From: an uncultured Eubacteriales bacterium | Lineage (GTDB): Bacteria > Bacillota > Clostridia > Peptostreptococcales > Anaerovoracaceae | Assembly (NCBI GenBank): GCA_900320285.1 | Contig: ONRQ01000004.1 | Span: 1-56,177, forward strand | Length of the DNA stretch: 56,177 nucleotides | Reading direction: 5' to 3' | Part shown: piece after piece, positions 1 through 7,992 of the stretch | How the letters are laid out: every line of letters begins with the position of its first letter | How positions within the stretch are numbered: the stretch's first letter is position 1 | Notes under the pieces: generated by a model | Told to the model about the DNA's origin: nothing | Seen by the model: the letters and a program-made list of their open reading frames with translations, nothing else | Database searches by the model: none | Program-made: the position numbers and the translations under genes

Positions 1-67
1 GCAGACCGACTTACACGTTGCACGTGTCACGCGAGGAATGTAAGGGCTATGCCCGTATAAAGAACAA
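1..67. other. Unassigned left edge, probably the tail of an upstream gene
   Basis: This stretch ends at a terminator hairpin, so it is probably the 3' end of a gene outside the window. All three plus-strand frames are open at position 1 and two of them stop before the hairpin, at about 42 and 60. None gives a recognisable C-terminus, so no product is named. It also contains a short inverted repeat (CTTACA at 10-15 with TGTAAG at 39-44). Confidence 0.3.
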
Positions 68-100
68 CCCCGCGTTAGACGCGGGGATGTGTTTTTATTT
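68..100 (+). terminator. Rho-independent terminator
   Basis: CCCCGCG (68-74) pairs perfectly with CGCGGGG (80-86) around a 5-base loop, followed after four bases by a T-rich run (91-100). It separates whatever lies to the left from the genes of this window. Confidence 0.85.
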
Positions 101-110
101 ACCGGCACGT

Positions 111-140
111 TTAGCAATAATGCGCTTATTATGGTAAAAT
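111..140 (+). promoter_or_regulatory. Candidate extended -10 promoter
   Basis: TAAAAT at 135-140 is preceded directly by TGG (132-134), an extended -10 arrangement. A weak -35 (TTAGCA, 111-116) lies 18 bp upstream. The predicted start of transcription falls near 146-148, only a few bases before the ATG at 151, so a transcript from here would be almost leaderless for that small frame and could also run into the ATP-grasp gene at 308. Confidence 0.45.
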
Positions 141-150
141 ATAAATAACT

Positions 151-270
151 ATGGGCAAATCGCAAAACTCCAACAGAATAAGAGCGATAATGAAGAAGGC
201 CGGCAAGGCGGCAGGCAAGATAAAAGCCGCGGTCAGGGACTTCCTTGTTAAGGTGAATCCGGGCCCATAA
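151..270 (+). CDS. Possible 39-residue cationic amphipathic peptide
   Basis: This small frame starts with ATG and ends with TAA. Residues 9-35 alternate so that I10, I13, M14, A17, A21, I24, V28, F31, L32 and V35 fall on one helical face and K15, K16, K19, K23, K25, R29 and K34 on the other, an amphipathic basic helix. There is no signal peptide and no Shine-Dalgarno sequence. The extended -10 at 135-140 would make the message nearly leaderless. It could be a host-membrane-active peptide, a toxin-like peptide, a nucleic-acid-binding peptide or a chance frame. I do not recognise a family, and the function is unknown. Confidence 0.35.
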   Translation: MGKSQNSNRIRAIMKKAGKAAGKIKAAVRDFLVKVNPGP

Positions 271-307
271 AAATCTGTTATTACACCACGGGATAATTAA
301 ACTGTCA

Positions 308-1435
308 ATGAAGAAAAGAATTCTTATACTTGGCGCAGGCAATGCGCAGATTGATGCAATCGAATACTGCAAGGCTCACGGATACGAGGTAGTCGGATGC
401 AGTTACACTACAGTGGACTGCGGGATCCCTCATCTCGACATCTTTGAGCAGGTAGACATAAAAAGCATAGAAGGAGTAAAAGCGCTTGCTGAGAAGTACG
501 GCGTGTCAGCCGTCTATTCAGTCGGTTCGGACCTCGCGATGCCTACTGTCATGAAGGTGAGCGAGCAGCTGGGTCTTCCTCACTTCATTACTGCGGAAGC
601 GGCTGAGATATGCCATTCCAAAGGCAGGATGCGGGAGACTCTGGGAGAAGGCTTTGAAGGCAATGCCGCGTTCAGGGTGTGCAGCACGCTTGAGGAGGCT
701 CTTGAGTACAGCAGCTTTCCGGGCATGATGAAACCTGTCGATTCCCAGGGGCAGAGAGGCTGCTTTAAGGTTGAATCGGCTGAAGATATCAGGGAACGCT
801 TTGCCGCGTCTCTCGATTACTCTTTCGAGGGCAAGGTGATCATCGAGGAGTTCATCGACGGGCCTGAAGTATCAGTCAATGCATATATGCAGGACGGAAA
901 GATGAAATTCGCGTTAGTGAGCGACCGCTACGCTTTCGATGAGCTGCCGGGCGGCATAATAAAGGAGCATAGGGTCCCGTCGTCATTCGCTGATGAAGAG
1001 GCACAGGCTAAAACGGTGGATCTGGCAGCAAGAGTTGCGGCTAAGATCGGCATAAACAACGGTCCGTGCTACTTCCAGATAAAGCTCAAAGACGGAAAAG
1101 AACCGGTAATCCTTGAGGTAACGCCTAGACTTGACGGCTGCCACATGTGGAATCTGATCAAACACTACTGCGGAGCCGACCTGCTCGAGGCATGCTTCAG
1201 ACAGCTGCTCGAGGGAGAATCGGTGCTCGATGGCGAATACAGCATGCCGCGCGAGGAGTACAGCCTCATATTCATGAGCAGGGAGCCTAACACAAAGTTC
1301 TCGAAAGCTGACTTCGATACCGAAGGCGCGGAATACGTATGCTACTACTATAACGACGGCGACAGAGTTCTGAAGATCAACGGCTACATGGAAAAATGCG
1401 GATACATCATCCGCAAAACAGGCCGCACTATCTGA
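308..1435 (+). CDS. ATP-grasp carboxylate-amine ligase family protein
   Basis: ATP-grasp enzymes activate a carboxylate as an acyl phosphate and join it to an amine or thiol; this one is cytosolic. The N-terminal pre-ATP-grasp domain opens with a nucleotide-fold loop (ILGAGNAQ, residues 6-13). The central domain carries the ATP-binding lysine in MMKPVDSQG (about 140-150), the hinge IIEEFIDGPE (about 179-188) and the metal-binding VILEVTPRLDG (about 265-276). At 375 residues it has a usual length for an amino-acid ligase of this superfamily. The substrate cannot be read from the sequence. The neighbours (CapK-like adenylating enzyme, epimerase) suggest modification of a sugar or surface glycan with an amino acid or similar group. 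A second ATP-grasp protein lies at 14795. The start is supported only by a weak upstream purine tract. Confidence 0.85.
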   Translation: MKKRILILGAGNAQIDAIEYCKAHGYEVVGCSYTTVDCGIPHLDIFEQVDIKSIEGVKALAEKYGVSAVYSVGSDLAMPTVMKVSEQLGLPHFITAEAAEICHSKGRMRETLGEGFEGNAAFRVCSTLEEALEYSSFPGMMKPVDSQGQRGCFKVESAEDIRERFAASLDYSFEGKVIIEEFIDGPEVSVNAYMQDGKMKFALVSDRYAFDELPGGIIKEHRVPSSFADEEAQAKTVDLAARVAAKIGINNGPCYFQIKLKDGKEPVILEVTPRLDGCHMWNLIKHYCGADLLEACFRQLLEGESVLDGEYSMPREEYSLIFMSREPNTKFSKADFDTEGAEYVCYYYNDGDRVLKINGYMEKCGYIIRKTGRTI

Positions 1436-1448
1436 CTTGGAGGAGAAA

Positions 1449-2756
1449 ATGGGCATTCAGAAAAAGCTTAAAAACGTATATACAGTCTGGTACCTGCTGA
1501 CACTCAGAAGAACGCTCGACGGTGATCCGAAGAAGATCAAAGCCGACCAGAACCGCAGGATCCACAGGCTGATGAAGAAGGCATATAAGATACCTGTGTA
1601 CAGGGAGAAGTTCGAGCAGTCGAGAACGACTCCGGATGATTATCATTCGGCAGAGGATCTCGCGAAGTTCCCTACTCTCACAAAGCCTGAGCTGCGTCTG
1701 TGGATGCAGAAGGAGTGGGACGATCATCCTGAGAAGCATGACGACATCAACATACTCAGCACGAGCGGATCGTCGGGCACGCCTCTCAAGATGCTCTACA
1801 CTCAGAAGGAGCAGGCCTGCAGCGACGCCAACTGGGCGAGAGCACTCAAGGCAGCCGGATACAAGCCGTTGTTCGGCAAAATGTATTCGTTCTCGACGAG
1901 CCATAAGGGCCCGCGTAAGAAGAACAGAGACTCCATCATCCAGAAGTTCGGTCTGATGCGCCGCAAGGTAGTAGGCGAGGATCACATCGTCGGAGACGGA
2001 ATTGCGGATCTGATCGCGGACATCAATGATTACAAGCCTGACCTCATCTGCCTGCGCCGCAACGTAATGGTGCGCATGGTGCAGTATGCTGAGGATCACG
2101 GACTTGAGATCCATAAGCCGAAATTCTACGCACCTATCAGTGAGATGGTAGACGGCGTTACGCGCAGGATGCTTGCAAAGACGCTCGGCGACGGACTTAT
2201 CGATGCATACGGAGTATCCGAGATGGGAAGCTTCATCTATGAGATTCCGGGCAAGCCGTACAGGCTGGTCGCGAACGACATCGCAGTTGCCAACGTTTAT
2301 AACGACAAGAACGAGCTCGCAGACGACGGACGTATTCTCGTTACATCGCTCTACAAGCAGACATATCCGCTCATCAACTACGAGACCATGGACCTCGGAA
2401 AGTCTTTCGTAAAGGACGGCATCCGCTACTTTACGGACATCGAGGGACGTGTAAACGACCTTGTAAAGCATGAGGGCGGTGCTGATTCCTCGGCTCTGCA
2501 GCTCATGAGGATCGCGAACCACACGGTCGGACTCTCGCAGTTCAGATTCATAGAAGAGACATATCACGACATGAAGATCCAGCTTGTTGCCGATCCGTTC
2601 AACGAGTCGATGACAAAAGAGGAGATCGAGGACCGCTTCATTACCGAGGTCACCAAGCTGTACGGGGACGAGTTTAAGATCACTATAGAGTGGCTCGATG
2701 AGCTTCCACCGGATCAGACAGGAAAGCAGAGATGCTTCGTCTGCAAAGTTAAATAA
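1449..2756 (+). CDS. CapK/phenylacetate-CoA ligase-like adenylate-forming enzyme
   Basis: This is a member of the ANL (adenylate-forming) superfamily, the branch of phenylacetate-CoA ligase and the capsule protein CapK, which activates a carboxylic acid with ATP. Visible motifs are the phosphate-binding loop STSGSSGTP (about 107-115), the YGVSEMGSF segment (about 254-262) and the Y-x-TDIEGRVND hinge (about 323-333). The C-terminal small domain ends in TGKQR, the usual position of the catalytic lysine. I chose the ATG at 1449 because GGAGGA (1439-1444) sits directly upstream; an in-frame TTG at 1437 overlaps that site. It starts 13 bases after the ATP-grasp gene, so both are probably cotranslated. 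Its acyl substrate is unknown. Confidence 0.82.
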   Translation: MGIQKKLKNVYTVWYLLTLRRTLDGDPKKIKADQNRRIHRLMKKAYKIPVYREKFEQSRTTPDDYHSAEDLAKFPTLTKPELRLWMQKEWDDHPEKHDDINILSTSGSSGTPLKMLYTQKEQACSDANWARALKAAGYKPLFGKMYSFSTSHKGPRKKNRDSIIQKFGLMRRKVVGEDHIVGDGIADLIADINDYKPDLICLRRNVMVRMVQYAEDHGLEIHKPKFYAPISEMVDGVTRRMLAKTLGDGLIDAYGVSEMGSFIYEIPGKPYRLVANDIAVANVYNDKNELADDGRILVTSLYKQTYPLINYETMDLGKSFVKDGIRYFTDIEGRVNDLVKHEGGADSSALQLMRIANHTVGLSQFRFIEETYHDMKIQLVADPFNESMTKEEIEDRFITEVTKLYGDEFKITIEWLDELPPDQTGKQRCFVCKVK

Positions 2757-2787
2757 AAAAGTTAATTTAAAAAAGGAGAATCAAAAA

Positions 2788-3456
2788 ATGAAATTATTCA
2801 GAAGGTACAGAAGATCACTTTCGGTATTGCTGATGGCGGTAATGCTGTTCACAAGCTTCACGGTCGTATCGTTCGGAGCCAGCGGCACAAAGAAGACGAC
2901 GCTCTACAACGATGTTCTTGTGAGCGGCAGCTACGCATATTGCTCCGTACCTACGGGCATCTACCGCGTTAACCTTAAGACAAATAAAGTACAGCGCATC
3001 GTAGACAACTCAGAGACCTATGAGATCACCGGAGCTCTGTTCGGAATGAAGATACATAAGAAATATCTGTATTATATGGGTACTGGTGGTACAGGTAGCC
3101 CTCTTTGCAGAGTCAGGAAGAGCGGAGGAAAAGCAAAGCATCTTGACTCTGTGTACAACTACGCGATAAAGAACGGCAAGATATACTATGAGTGCTATGA
3201 TTACAAAACAGAAAACGACGCAAAAAAAGTCATGAAGCTCAACGGAAAGAGCAAAAGGAAGAGCTCATACAAGGTCAGAGCTAAATATAAAAATACAAAC
3301 AAAAAAGGCTACAGTCTCAGGTACGTGAATACCGGCAAAAGGGAATATTACGCCGATTATGAGGAATACGTGCCGGTGGTAGAGTCATACCTTGTGAGGC
3401 CGGGAAAAAGCAATGTGTTAATAAACAGATACTATGATGTAAGCGAAATTTATTAG
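2788..3456 (+). CDS. Secreted propeller-like (DUF5050-type) protein
   Basis: The 222-residue product starts with a Sec signal peptide: RRYRR, then a hydrophobic core at about 10-28, with cleavage probably after FGA. The mature part is rich in tyrosine, lysine and glycine with short beta-strand motifs such as YLYYMG, LCRVRKSGGKAK and KIYYECYDY, typical of the DUF5050/prolow-density-like propeller repeats found in clostridial surface proteins. No catalytic motif is visible. The start is the ATG after AAAAGGAG (2771-2778); the frame is open further upstream into the previous gene, but no start there has a comparable ribosome site. It lacks an LPxTG motif or a membrane anchor, so retention is probably by charge. 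Confidence 0.65.
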   Translation: MKLFRRYRRSLSVLLMAVMLFTSFTVVSFGASGTKKTTLYNDVLVSGSYAYCSVPTGIYRVNLKTNKVQRIVDNSETYEITGALFGMKIHKKYLYYMGTGGTGSPLCRVRKSGGKAKHLDSVYNYAIKNGKIYYECYDYKTENDAKKVMKLNGKSKRKSSYKVRAKYKNTNKKGYSLRYVNTGKREYYADYEEYVPVVESYLVRPGKSNVLINRYYDVSEIY

Positions 3457-3477
3457 AAAGCCCGAGAACTACAGAAA

Positions 3478-4371
3478 TTGAAAATAGCAGTAACAGGTGC
3501 GAGCGGTTTTATAGGTACAGAGCTGCTTGCTGTATTGAATAAGAGAGATGATGTCAGCGTTATTGCGCTCACAAGAGACGCTTCGGGCCATGAGGATTCC
3601 GAACGCTGTGAGTGGCGCAGCACGGGCTATTCGTTTGAAGGCCTTGTGAGCGCGCTCGAAGGAGCGGATATAATAATCCATCTTGCGGGCGTGCGCGGCA
3701 CCGAGAACGATCCGGTGAAGTTCCTGGTCAACGAGGTGATGACTGACCGCATAGTTCAGGCGATGTGGAGATGCCACGCAAAGCGCATAGTTTTTGCGTC
3801 GACCATGTCTGTCTACAACGATGACAGTCAGATGCCGTGGACAGAGGATGCGCCGCTGAAAGGGCGGTCATGCTACGGCGATTCCAAGGCAAACTGCGAG
3901 CGGACCATCAGAGAATACGCTGAGAAGCACGACATAACCTACGGCATTGCGCGCATAGCACAGGTGCTGGGTGAGGGCGAGAAGCGCCGCGGCATGATGA
4001 ACGTGTTCCTCGACACAGCGCGCGACCACGGTACCATAAAGGTGATGGGCAAAAGTGTGCTTAAGAAACAGTACATCTACGTAAAGGATCTTGTCGAAGT
4101 GCTCACCATACTGGCGCTGGGCAATGAGAATTACAAAGCTGACAGCAATATAATCGTTAATGTCGGCATGCCTGAAGCTTACAGCAACCTCGAGGTAGCG
4201 CAGATAGTAAACGAAGTGTACGGCAACCCGACTCCGATAGATTATGATGATTCATATCCGGAGAAGGGCAGACCGTTCCACATGGATATAAACAGACTCA
4301 GGAAAGAGCTGGGCTACGAGCCGCTGGACATGAGAGAAGCGGTGACAGCATTCAGAGATCACAAGGCGTAG
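3478..4371 (+). CDS. NAD-dependent epimerase/dehydratase
   Basis: This is an extended short-chain dehydrogenase acting on nucleotide sugars. GASGFIG (residues 7-13) is the NAD-binding loop, and FASTMSVY (about 101-108) with Y-G-D-S-K (about 133-137) supplies the Ser/Tyr/Lys catalytic set. At 297 residues it is slightly shorter than classical UDP-glucose epimerases. The exact sugar is not predictable. The start is a TTG at 3478 with only a weak ribosome site; no better start precedes the Rossmann motif, which begins at residue 2. It sits in the run of genes that leads to surface glycan functions. Confidence 0.85.
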   Translation: MKIAVTGASGFIGTELLAVLNKRDDVSVIALTRDASGHEDSERCEWRSTGYSFEGLVSALEGADIIIHLAGVRGTENDPVKFLVNEVMTDRIVQAMWRCHAKRIVFASTMSVYNDDSQMPWTEDAPLKGRSCYGDSKANCERTIREYAEKHDITYGIARIAQVLGEGEKRRGMMNVFLDTARDHGTIKVMGKSVLKKQYIYVKDLVEVLTILALGNENYKADSNIIVNVGMPEAYSNLEVAQIVNEVYGNPTPIDYDDSYPEKGRPFHMDINRLRKELGYEPLDMREAVTAFRDHKA

Positions 4372-4394
4372 GGAAGAAGCGCAAAAAGGACGGT

Positions 4395-5207
4395 ATGAAG
4401 AGAAGGATCGCAGCATTATTAATAATCGCAGCCATGCTCATAGGCTGCATGCCGCTAATGGTAATGGCGGAGGATTCCGCTGCACCGGCGGCAGCAGGGA
4501 CAGGCAGCACGGCTGAACAGAAAGCGGCACCTGTGACGAGACAGGTCCACCTTCTTATGGTAGATAACCGCAAGGACAACAAGCGTGTCGTCAAGGAGTT
4601 CAAGAAGGTAGGCGTAAAGGTCACTACCGTATACAGCCTGAAGAAGGTCGATCCTGATAAATATGACGGCCTCATTATTCCGGGCGGTCACAATATCGAT
4701 CCGAGGATGTACGGCGCCAAACGCAGCAAGTACACGTACGGCACCAGCATAAAGAAAGACAGGATGCAGGTTGAGGCGGTGAAGAGATTTGCTGAAGCGG
4801 GCAAGCCGGTACTCGGTCTGTGCAGGGGATGCCAGCTCATCAATGTCGCGTTCGGCGGAACGATAAAGCAGCACATCAAGTGGCACAAGGGCTACCGCAA
4901 GGTAAAGAACGTCAAGGGTTACTGGATGTACAGCATCTACGGATCAAAGCGCAAGACCTACCACTTCCATCACCAGTGCGTGAAGAAGCTGGGCGAAGGC
5001 CTGGTCGCAACATCATATGACGTAAAGAGCAAGCACATCGAGTCCATACAGCACATATCACTGCCTATATATGGCGTGCAATGGCATCCGGACTGCAATA
5101 CAAAGAAACAGGGAAACAAGTTTTTCAAAGAATTCAAGAAAGTCTGCCTTGAAAATATGGCTGAGCAGCAGGCTAAAAATGAAAGCGCCGGTCAGAAAGT
5201 CGAATAG
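4395..5207 (+). CDS. Exported class I glutamine amidotransferase (peptidase C26-like)
   Basis: The catalytic domain resembles gamma-glutamyl hydrolase/PuuD. The nucleophile is C143 in GLCRG, the oxyanion region is IIPGGHNIDPRMYG (about 94-107), and H231 lies in QWHPD. The usual Glu after HP is Asp here, a change shared with the paralogue at 12092. Unlike cytosolic PuuD, the protein has an N-terminal signal with a possible lipobox (L15-I16-G17-C18) followed by an Ala-rich linker, so it should act outside the membrane, as a lipoprotein or a secreted protein. A gamma-glutamyl bond in peptidoglycan or in a polymer decoration is a reasonable target, but this is inference. The start follows AAAAGGACGG, and it lies 11 bases before the next gene. 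Confidence 0.85.
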   Translation: MKRRIAALLIIAAMLIGCMPLMVMAEDSAAPAAAGTGSTAEQKAAPVTRQVHLLMVDNRKDNKRVVKEFKKVGVKVTTVYSLKKVDPDKYDGLIIPGGHNIDPRMYGAKRSKYTYGTSIKKDRMQVEAVKRFAEAGKPVLGLCRGCQLINVAFGGTIKQHIKWHKGYRKVKNVKGYWMYSIYGSKRKTYHFHHQCVKKLGEGLVATSYDVKSKHIESIQHISLPIYGVQWHPDCNTKKQGNKFFKEFKKVCLENMAEQQAKNESAGQKVE

Positions 5208-5218
5208 GATCCCGGGTA

Positions 5219-6175
5219 ATGGAAAAGAGAAGAGCAAATAAGAAAACACTTATAACATTGATAATAATCATGCTGTTGCTGGTTGTAGCCGCACTGGCAT
5301 GGATACTTCATATGGGCAAAGCGGATAAACCTGCCGCAAAGCCTGAGACCACGCAGGATGAGCAGGCTGCCCAGGAAGATGAGCAGAAAAAGGCGGAAGA
5401 GGAAGCTGCCCTTAAGAAGAAAACAGAAGACGAGAAGATAGCTTCACATGTGTACTCCCACCGCGGATCAGCCGGCCCTGAGGAGCATTCTTTCAAGGCT
5501 TACGATGCCGCGATCGAAGCCGGTTCGATAAACATTGAGCAGGACGTAGTCATGTCATCAGACGGTGTGCTCTACGTTTCACACGACCTCAATGCTGTTA
5601 CCATGACCGGATATAACGGCATGTATGAGTACATAAGCTCCGAGACAGTCGACGGACTCAAGACTGAGGCGGGGAACAAGATACTCCGTCTGAGCGAAGT
5701 GTTTGATCACTATGGCAAGGACGTGAATTACATAATCGAACTCAAGGACAACAGCGATAAATGTCTCCTGGCCTTTGAACAGCTGGTGGATGAGTCCGGA
5801 TTAAGCGATGTCATAACGGTTCAGTCGATGAAGGCGGAGACGCTCGAGATACTCGATAAAAAGTATCCTGACATGCCTAAGCTGTTCGTTTGCTGGAATC
5901 AGGGAGATTTCGATTATGTGCTGGACAAGCCTTATGTGGATATCATCTCGGTAAGAGCAGAGGTTGAAACGGGCATACTCACTGAAAGCAACTGCAAGGC
6001 GGCTCATGAAGCGGGTAAGAAGTTCAGCGCGTGGACGCTCGATACAGAGGACTCGATCAAAAAAGCCATCGACATGGGTGTAGACACATACTTCACCAAC
6101 GATACGCCTCTTGCGCTGGAAATCGAAAGAGAATATGGGTTGAAGGTACGCAGCGGGAGCAATGATGCAGAGTAG
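5219..6175 (+). CDS. Membrane-anchored glycerophosphodiester phosphodiesterase
   Basis: GDPD-family enzymes hydrolyse glycerophosphodiesters to glycerol 3-phosphate and an alcohol. The protein has one N-terminal membrane helix (about 10-30), a charged Glu/Lys/Gln-rich linker (about 37-75) and then the TIM-barrel domain. Key residues are H81-R82-G83 with E88/E89, the metal-binding E107-x-D109 and the second histidine H122-D123. The orientation places the enzyme outside the cell, where it could trim glycerol-phosphate teichoic acid or lipid headgroups. That fits the TagF-like polymerase gene at 26904. The next gene begins 9 bases downstream, so transcription probably continues into the cassette. 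Confidence 0.88.
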   Translation: MEKRRANKKTLITLIIIMLLLVVAALAWILHMGKADKPAAKPETTQDEQAAQEDEQKKAEEEAALKKKTEDEKIASHVYSHRGSAGPEEHSFKAYDAAIEAGSINIEQDVVMSSDGVLYVSHDLNAVTMTGYNGMYEYISSETVDGLKTEAGNKILRLSEVFDHYGKDVNYIIELKDNSDKCLLAFEQLVDESGLSDVITVQSMKAETLEILDKKYPDMPKLFVCWNQGDFDYVLDKPYVDIISVRAEVETGILTESNCKAAHEAGKKFSAWTLDTEDSIKKAIDMGVDTYFTNDTPLALEIEREYGLKVRSGSNDAE

Positions 6176-6184
6176 GTATCATAT

Positions 6185-6487
6185 ATGAACATTGATAAGG
6201 CTACTATTATAGAAGCAATCAAAAGCCATAATGAACTTGCAACAGATCATTATGCTGAAGTAATGGCAGAAAAAATCGTCAATGAGCTTGATGAGCGCCT
6301 TGAAAAAAATTTAATCGAATGGGTCAATAATGAGGAGATTTCCGATCTCTGGATAGGCACATACTGTGTCAACGCAATAATGGCTATTCGCGGGGACAAT
6401 AACTTCCTCGATGCTTTGCTGACTATGAACCTTTATCTTCAGGATGAGGACAAAGGAACAAGAAGGATCTGGAGAGGAAGAAGATGA
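6185..6487 (+). CDS. Small helical protein of the VirD4/metallopeptidase cassette, unknown function
   Basis: I do not recognise this 100-residue protein. It is predicted to be soluble and mainly helical, acidic in its first two thirds and basic at the very C-terminus. The central WIGTYCVNAIMAIRG and the following LDALLTMNLYL look like a compact hydrophobic core. Its ATGA overlap with the metallopeptidase gene (4 bases) implies translational coupling. By analogy with small proteins encoded beside secreted effectors, it could be a chaperone or adaptor; this is inference only. Confidence 0.6.
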   Translation: MNIDKATIIEAIKSHNELATDHYAEVMAEKIVNELDERLEKNLIEWVNNEEISDLWIGTYCVNAIMAIRGDNNFLDALLTMNLYLQDEDKGTRRIWRGRR

Positions 6488-7977
6488 GCTTCTTAGATAG
6501 AATGCTTAACCCCGGATATGGGAATCATCCTACAGCCTACGGCCAGCTAAGCGACAGAGATCTGTTTGGAATGTACAGAGGCGAAGTGTGGAGTGGACTC
6601 AACGAGAGTTCCCGGCGGCAGCTTCTGCAGGAGACTGTAAACCGGGCAGCTGCATCAATGGGTGAAAAAGGTTCATGCGAAGTAAAATTTGCAGATATGA
6701 GCCCCGATACTTTCGGCCGCCAGCATGGAAGTGTAATAGAAATCAATAAAGATATCTTTACAAACGATATGCTGCACGCTAATGTTTGCGGCCAGTCCAT
6801 CGATGTTCCTTTTAAGGATTCAAATTATAAAGCTCTCGAAACTGTACTGCATGAGAATATACACGCCTGGCAAAACCAGTGTGTTGATGGCACTATCGAT
6901 CATCCGAACAAAGAACTCATAGATGAGTATCGGGCAAACGGCTTCACGCCTTCGGAGGTTACGGATAAGAATGGTGTTCAGAGAAATGGTTCTCAGTATC
7001 TTAGCGGTCTGGATCCTGATCATGGAAATCATCTTTATTATTTCCAGTCAACGGAAAGGGACGCGCATAAGTTTTCGGAAATCCAGACACAGGAAATAGT
7101 CGATCAGAATCTAAAAAACTTCGGACCTGATGAAACAGCAGATGCCTACAAAGCAGATGTCGAGGAAAACGGCTTCCAGGCAACCTGGAATGAAGCAAGA
7201 GAACAATTCGGATATGATGATTTTGAGAAAGATATTAATAATACTCTCAAGAACAGCTACAACGGAACAGATATAGAAGTAAATCCGGAGATGGAAGCTC
7301 TCGTTCATAACGAAATGGCTGAGAGCTATGACGAACAACATGGCATCCGAGCAAATGAAAATCAGGCTGTTGAAGAGAATCCGGAACAGAATGGTGAACA
7401 ATCAGAAGGGGACAAAGAAATGAGAGGACGCAATCCCGAAACATGGCCTGAACAGCTTGATCTTACAGATCAGCCAGAGACCTATGGAGAAGATTCTCCG
7501 ACTGTGGAGGACCCGGAAGTCGAAAAATGGCAGCGGCTGAGTGAAGTTCCTTTCGCCGGAGATCAACGGAATAGCGAGACTGAAGAGAGCCCTGATGAGC
7601 TTGCTCCACAGCAGGCATCAGAGCAGGCGCCACAGCAGGCACAAGCTGCTGAAGAGTCGCCAGCCGAGCTTGCACCGCAGCAGGCATCAGAGCAGGCACC
7701 ACAGCAGGCACAAGCTGCTGAAGAGTCGCCAGCCGAGCTTGCACCGCAGCAGGCACAAGCTGCTGAAGAGTCGTCAGCCGAGCTTGCATCGCAGCAGGCA
7801 CAAGCTGCTGAAGAGTCGTCAGCCGAGCTTGCATCGCAGCAGGCATCAGAGCAGGCACAAGCTGCTGAAGAATCGCCGGCGGATCTGGCCCCACAGTATA
7901 ATCAGCAGGAACCTTCGACAGCTCCTTCAGAGAATGAATCTGAAGACGAAGAGAGAAGACAAGGATACTCATACTAA
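6484..7977 (+). CDS. HExxH metallopeptidase-like protein with repetitive Gln/Ala/Glu tail
   Basis: The N-terminal half (about 1-260) carries a zincin motif, H123-E124-N-I-H127, inside LHENIHAWQ. E and D residues in ELIDEY (about 144) and STERDAH (about 187-193) are candidates for the third zinc ligand. There is no signal peptide and no membrane helix. From about residue 270 the chain is acidic and low in complexity, and from about 366 to 470 it is built of tandem units of the type AAEES-P/S-AELA-P/S-QQ plus an ASEQAPQQ spacer, which are almost identical in DNA. It ends in a charged tail. The ATGA overlap with the preceding gene and the VirD4-like ATPase 15 bases downstream suggest one functional unit. 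It may be an exported effector or a processing protease, but neither is shown. Confidence 0.75.
   Translation: MSFLDRMLNPGYGNHPTAYGQLSDRDLFGMYRGEVWSGLNESSRRQLLQETVNRAAASMGEKGSCEVKFADMSPDTFGRQHGSVIEINKDIFTNDMLHANVCGQSIDVPFKDSNYKALETVLHENIHAWQNQCVDGTIDHPNKELIDEYRANGFTPSEVTDKNGVQRNGSQYLSGLDPDHGNHLYYFQSTERDAHKFSEIQTQEIVDQNLKNFGPDETADAYKADVEENGFQATWNEAREQFGYDDFEKDINNTLKNSYNGTDIEVNPEMEALVHNEMAESYDEQHGIRANENQAVEENPEQNGEQSEGDKEMRGRNPETWPEQLDLTDQPETYGEDSPTVEDPEVEKWQRLSEVPFAGDQRNSETEESPDELAPQQASEQAPQQAQAAEESPAELAPQQASEQAPQQAQAAEESPAELAPQQAQAAEESSAELASQQAQAAEESSAELASQQASEQAQAAEESPADLAPQYNQQEPSTAPSENESEDEERRQGYSY
7579..7893 (+). repeat. In-frame tandem repeat inside the metallopeptidase gene
   Basis: A 45-bp unit (15 residues, QAQAAEES-P/S-AELA-P/S-Q) recurs with near-identical sequence. 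In some copies it is interrupted by a 24-bp spacer encoding QASEQAPQ. The first copy (around 7579-7609) and the last are degenerate. Neighbouring copies share the same silent changes, which indicates recent duplication and makes length variation between strains likely. Confidence 0.85.
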
Positions 7978-7992
7978 ATAGGAGCTTGAACC

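Noticed and set aside
1428-2567. Long open frame on the minus strand opposite the CapK-like gene
   Set aside because: It mirrors the codon pattern of the plus-strand gene, has no ribosome site and gives a protein with no domain logic. The plus frame has clear ANL motifs.
7579-7893. Tandem repeat considered as a CRISPR array
   Set aside because: The repeats are contiguous, in frame and of two mixed unit lengths without unique spacers.
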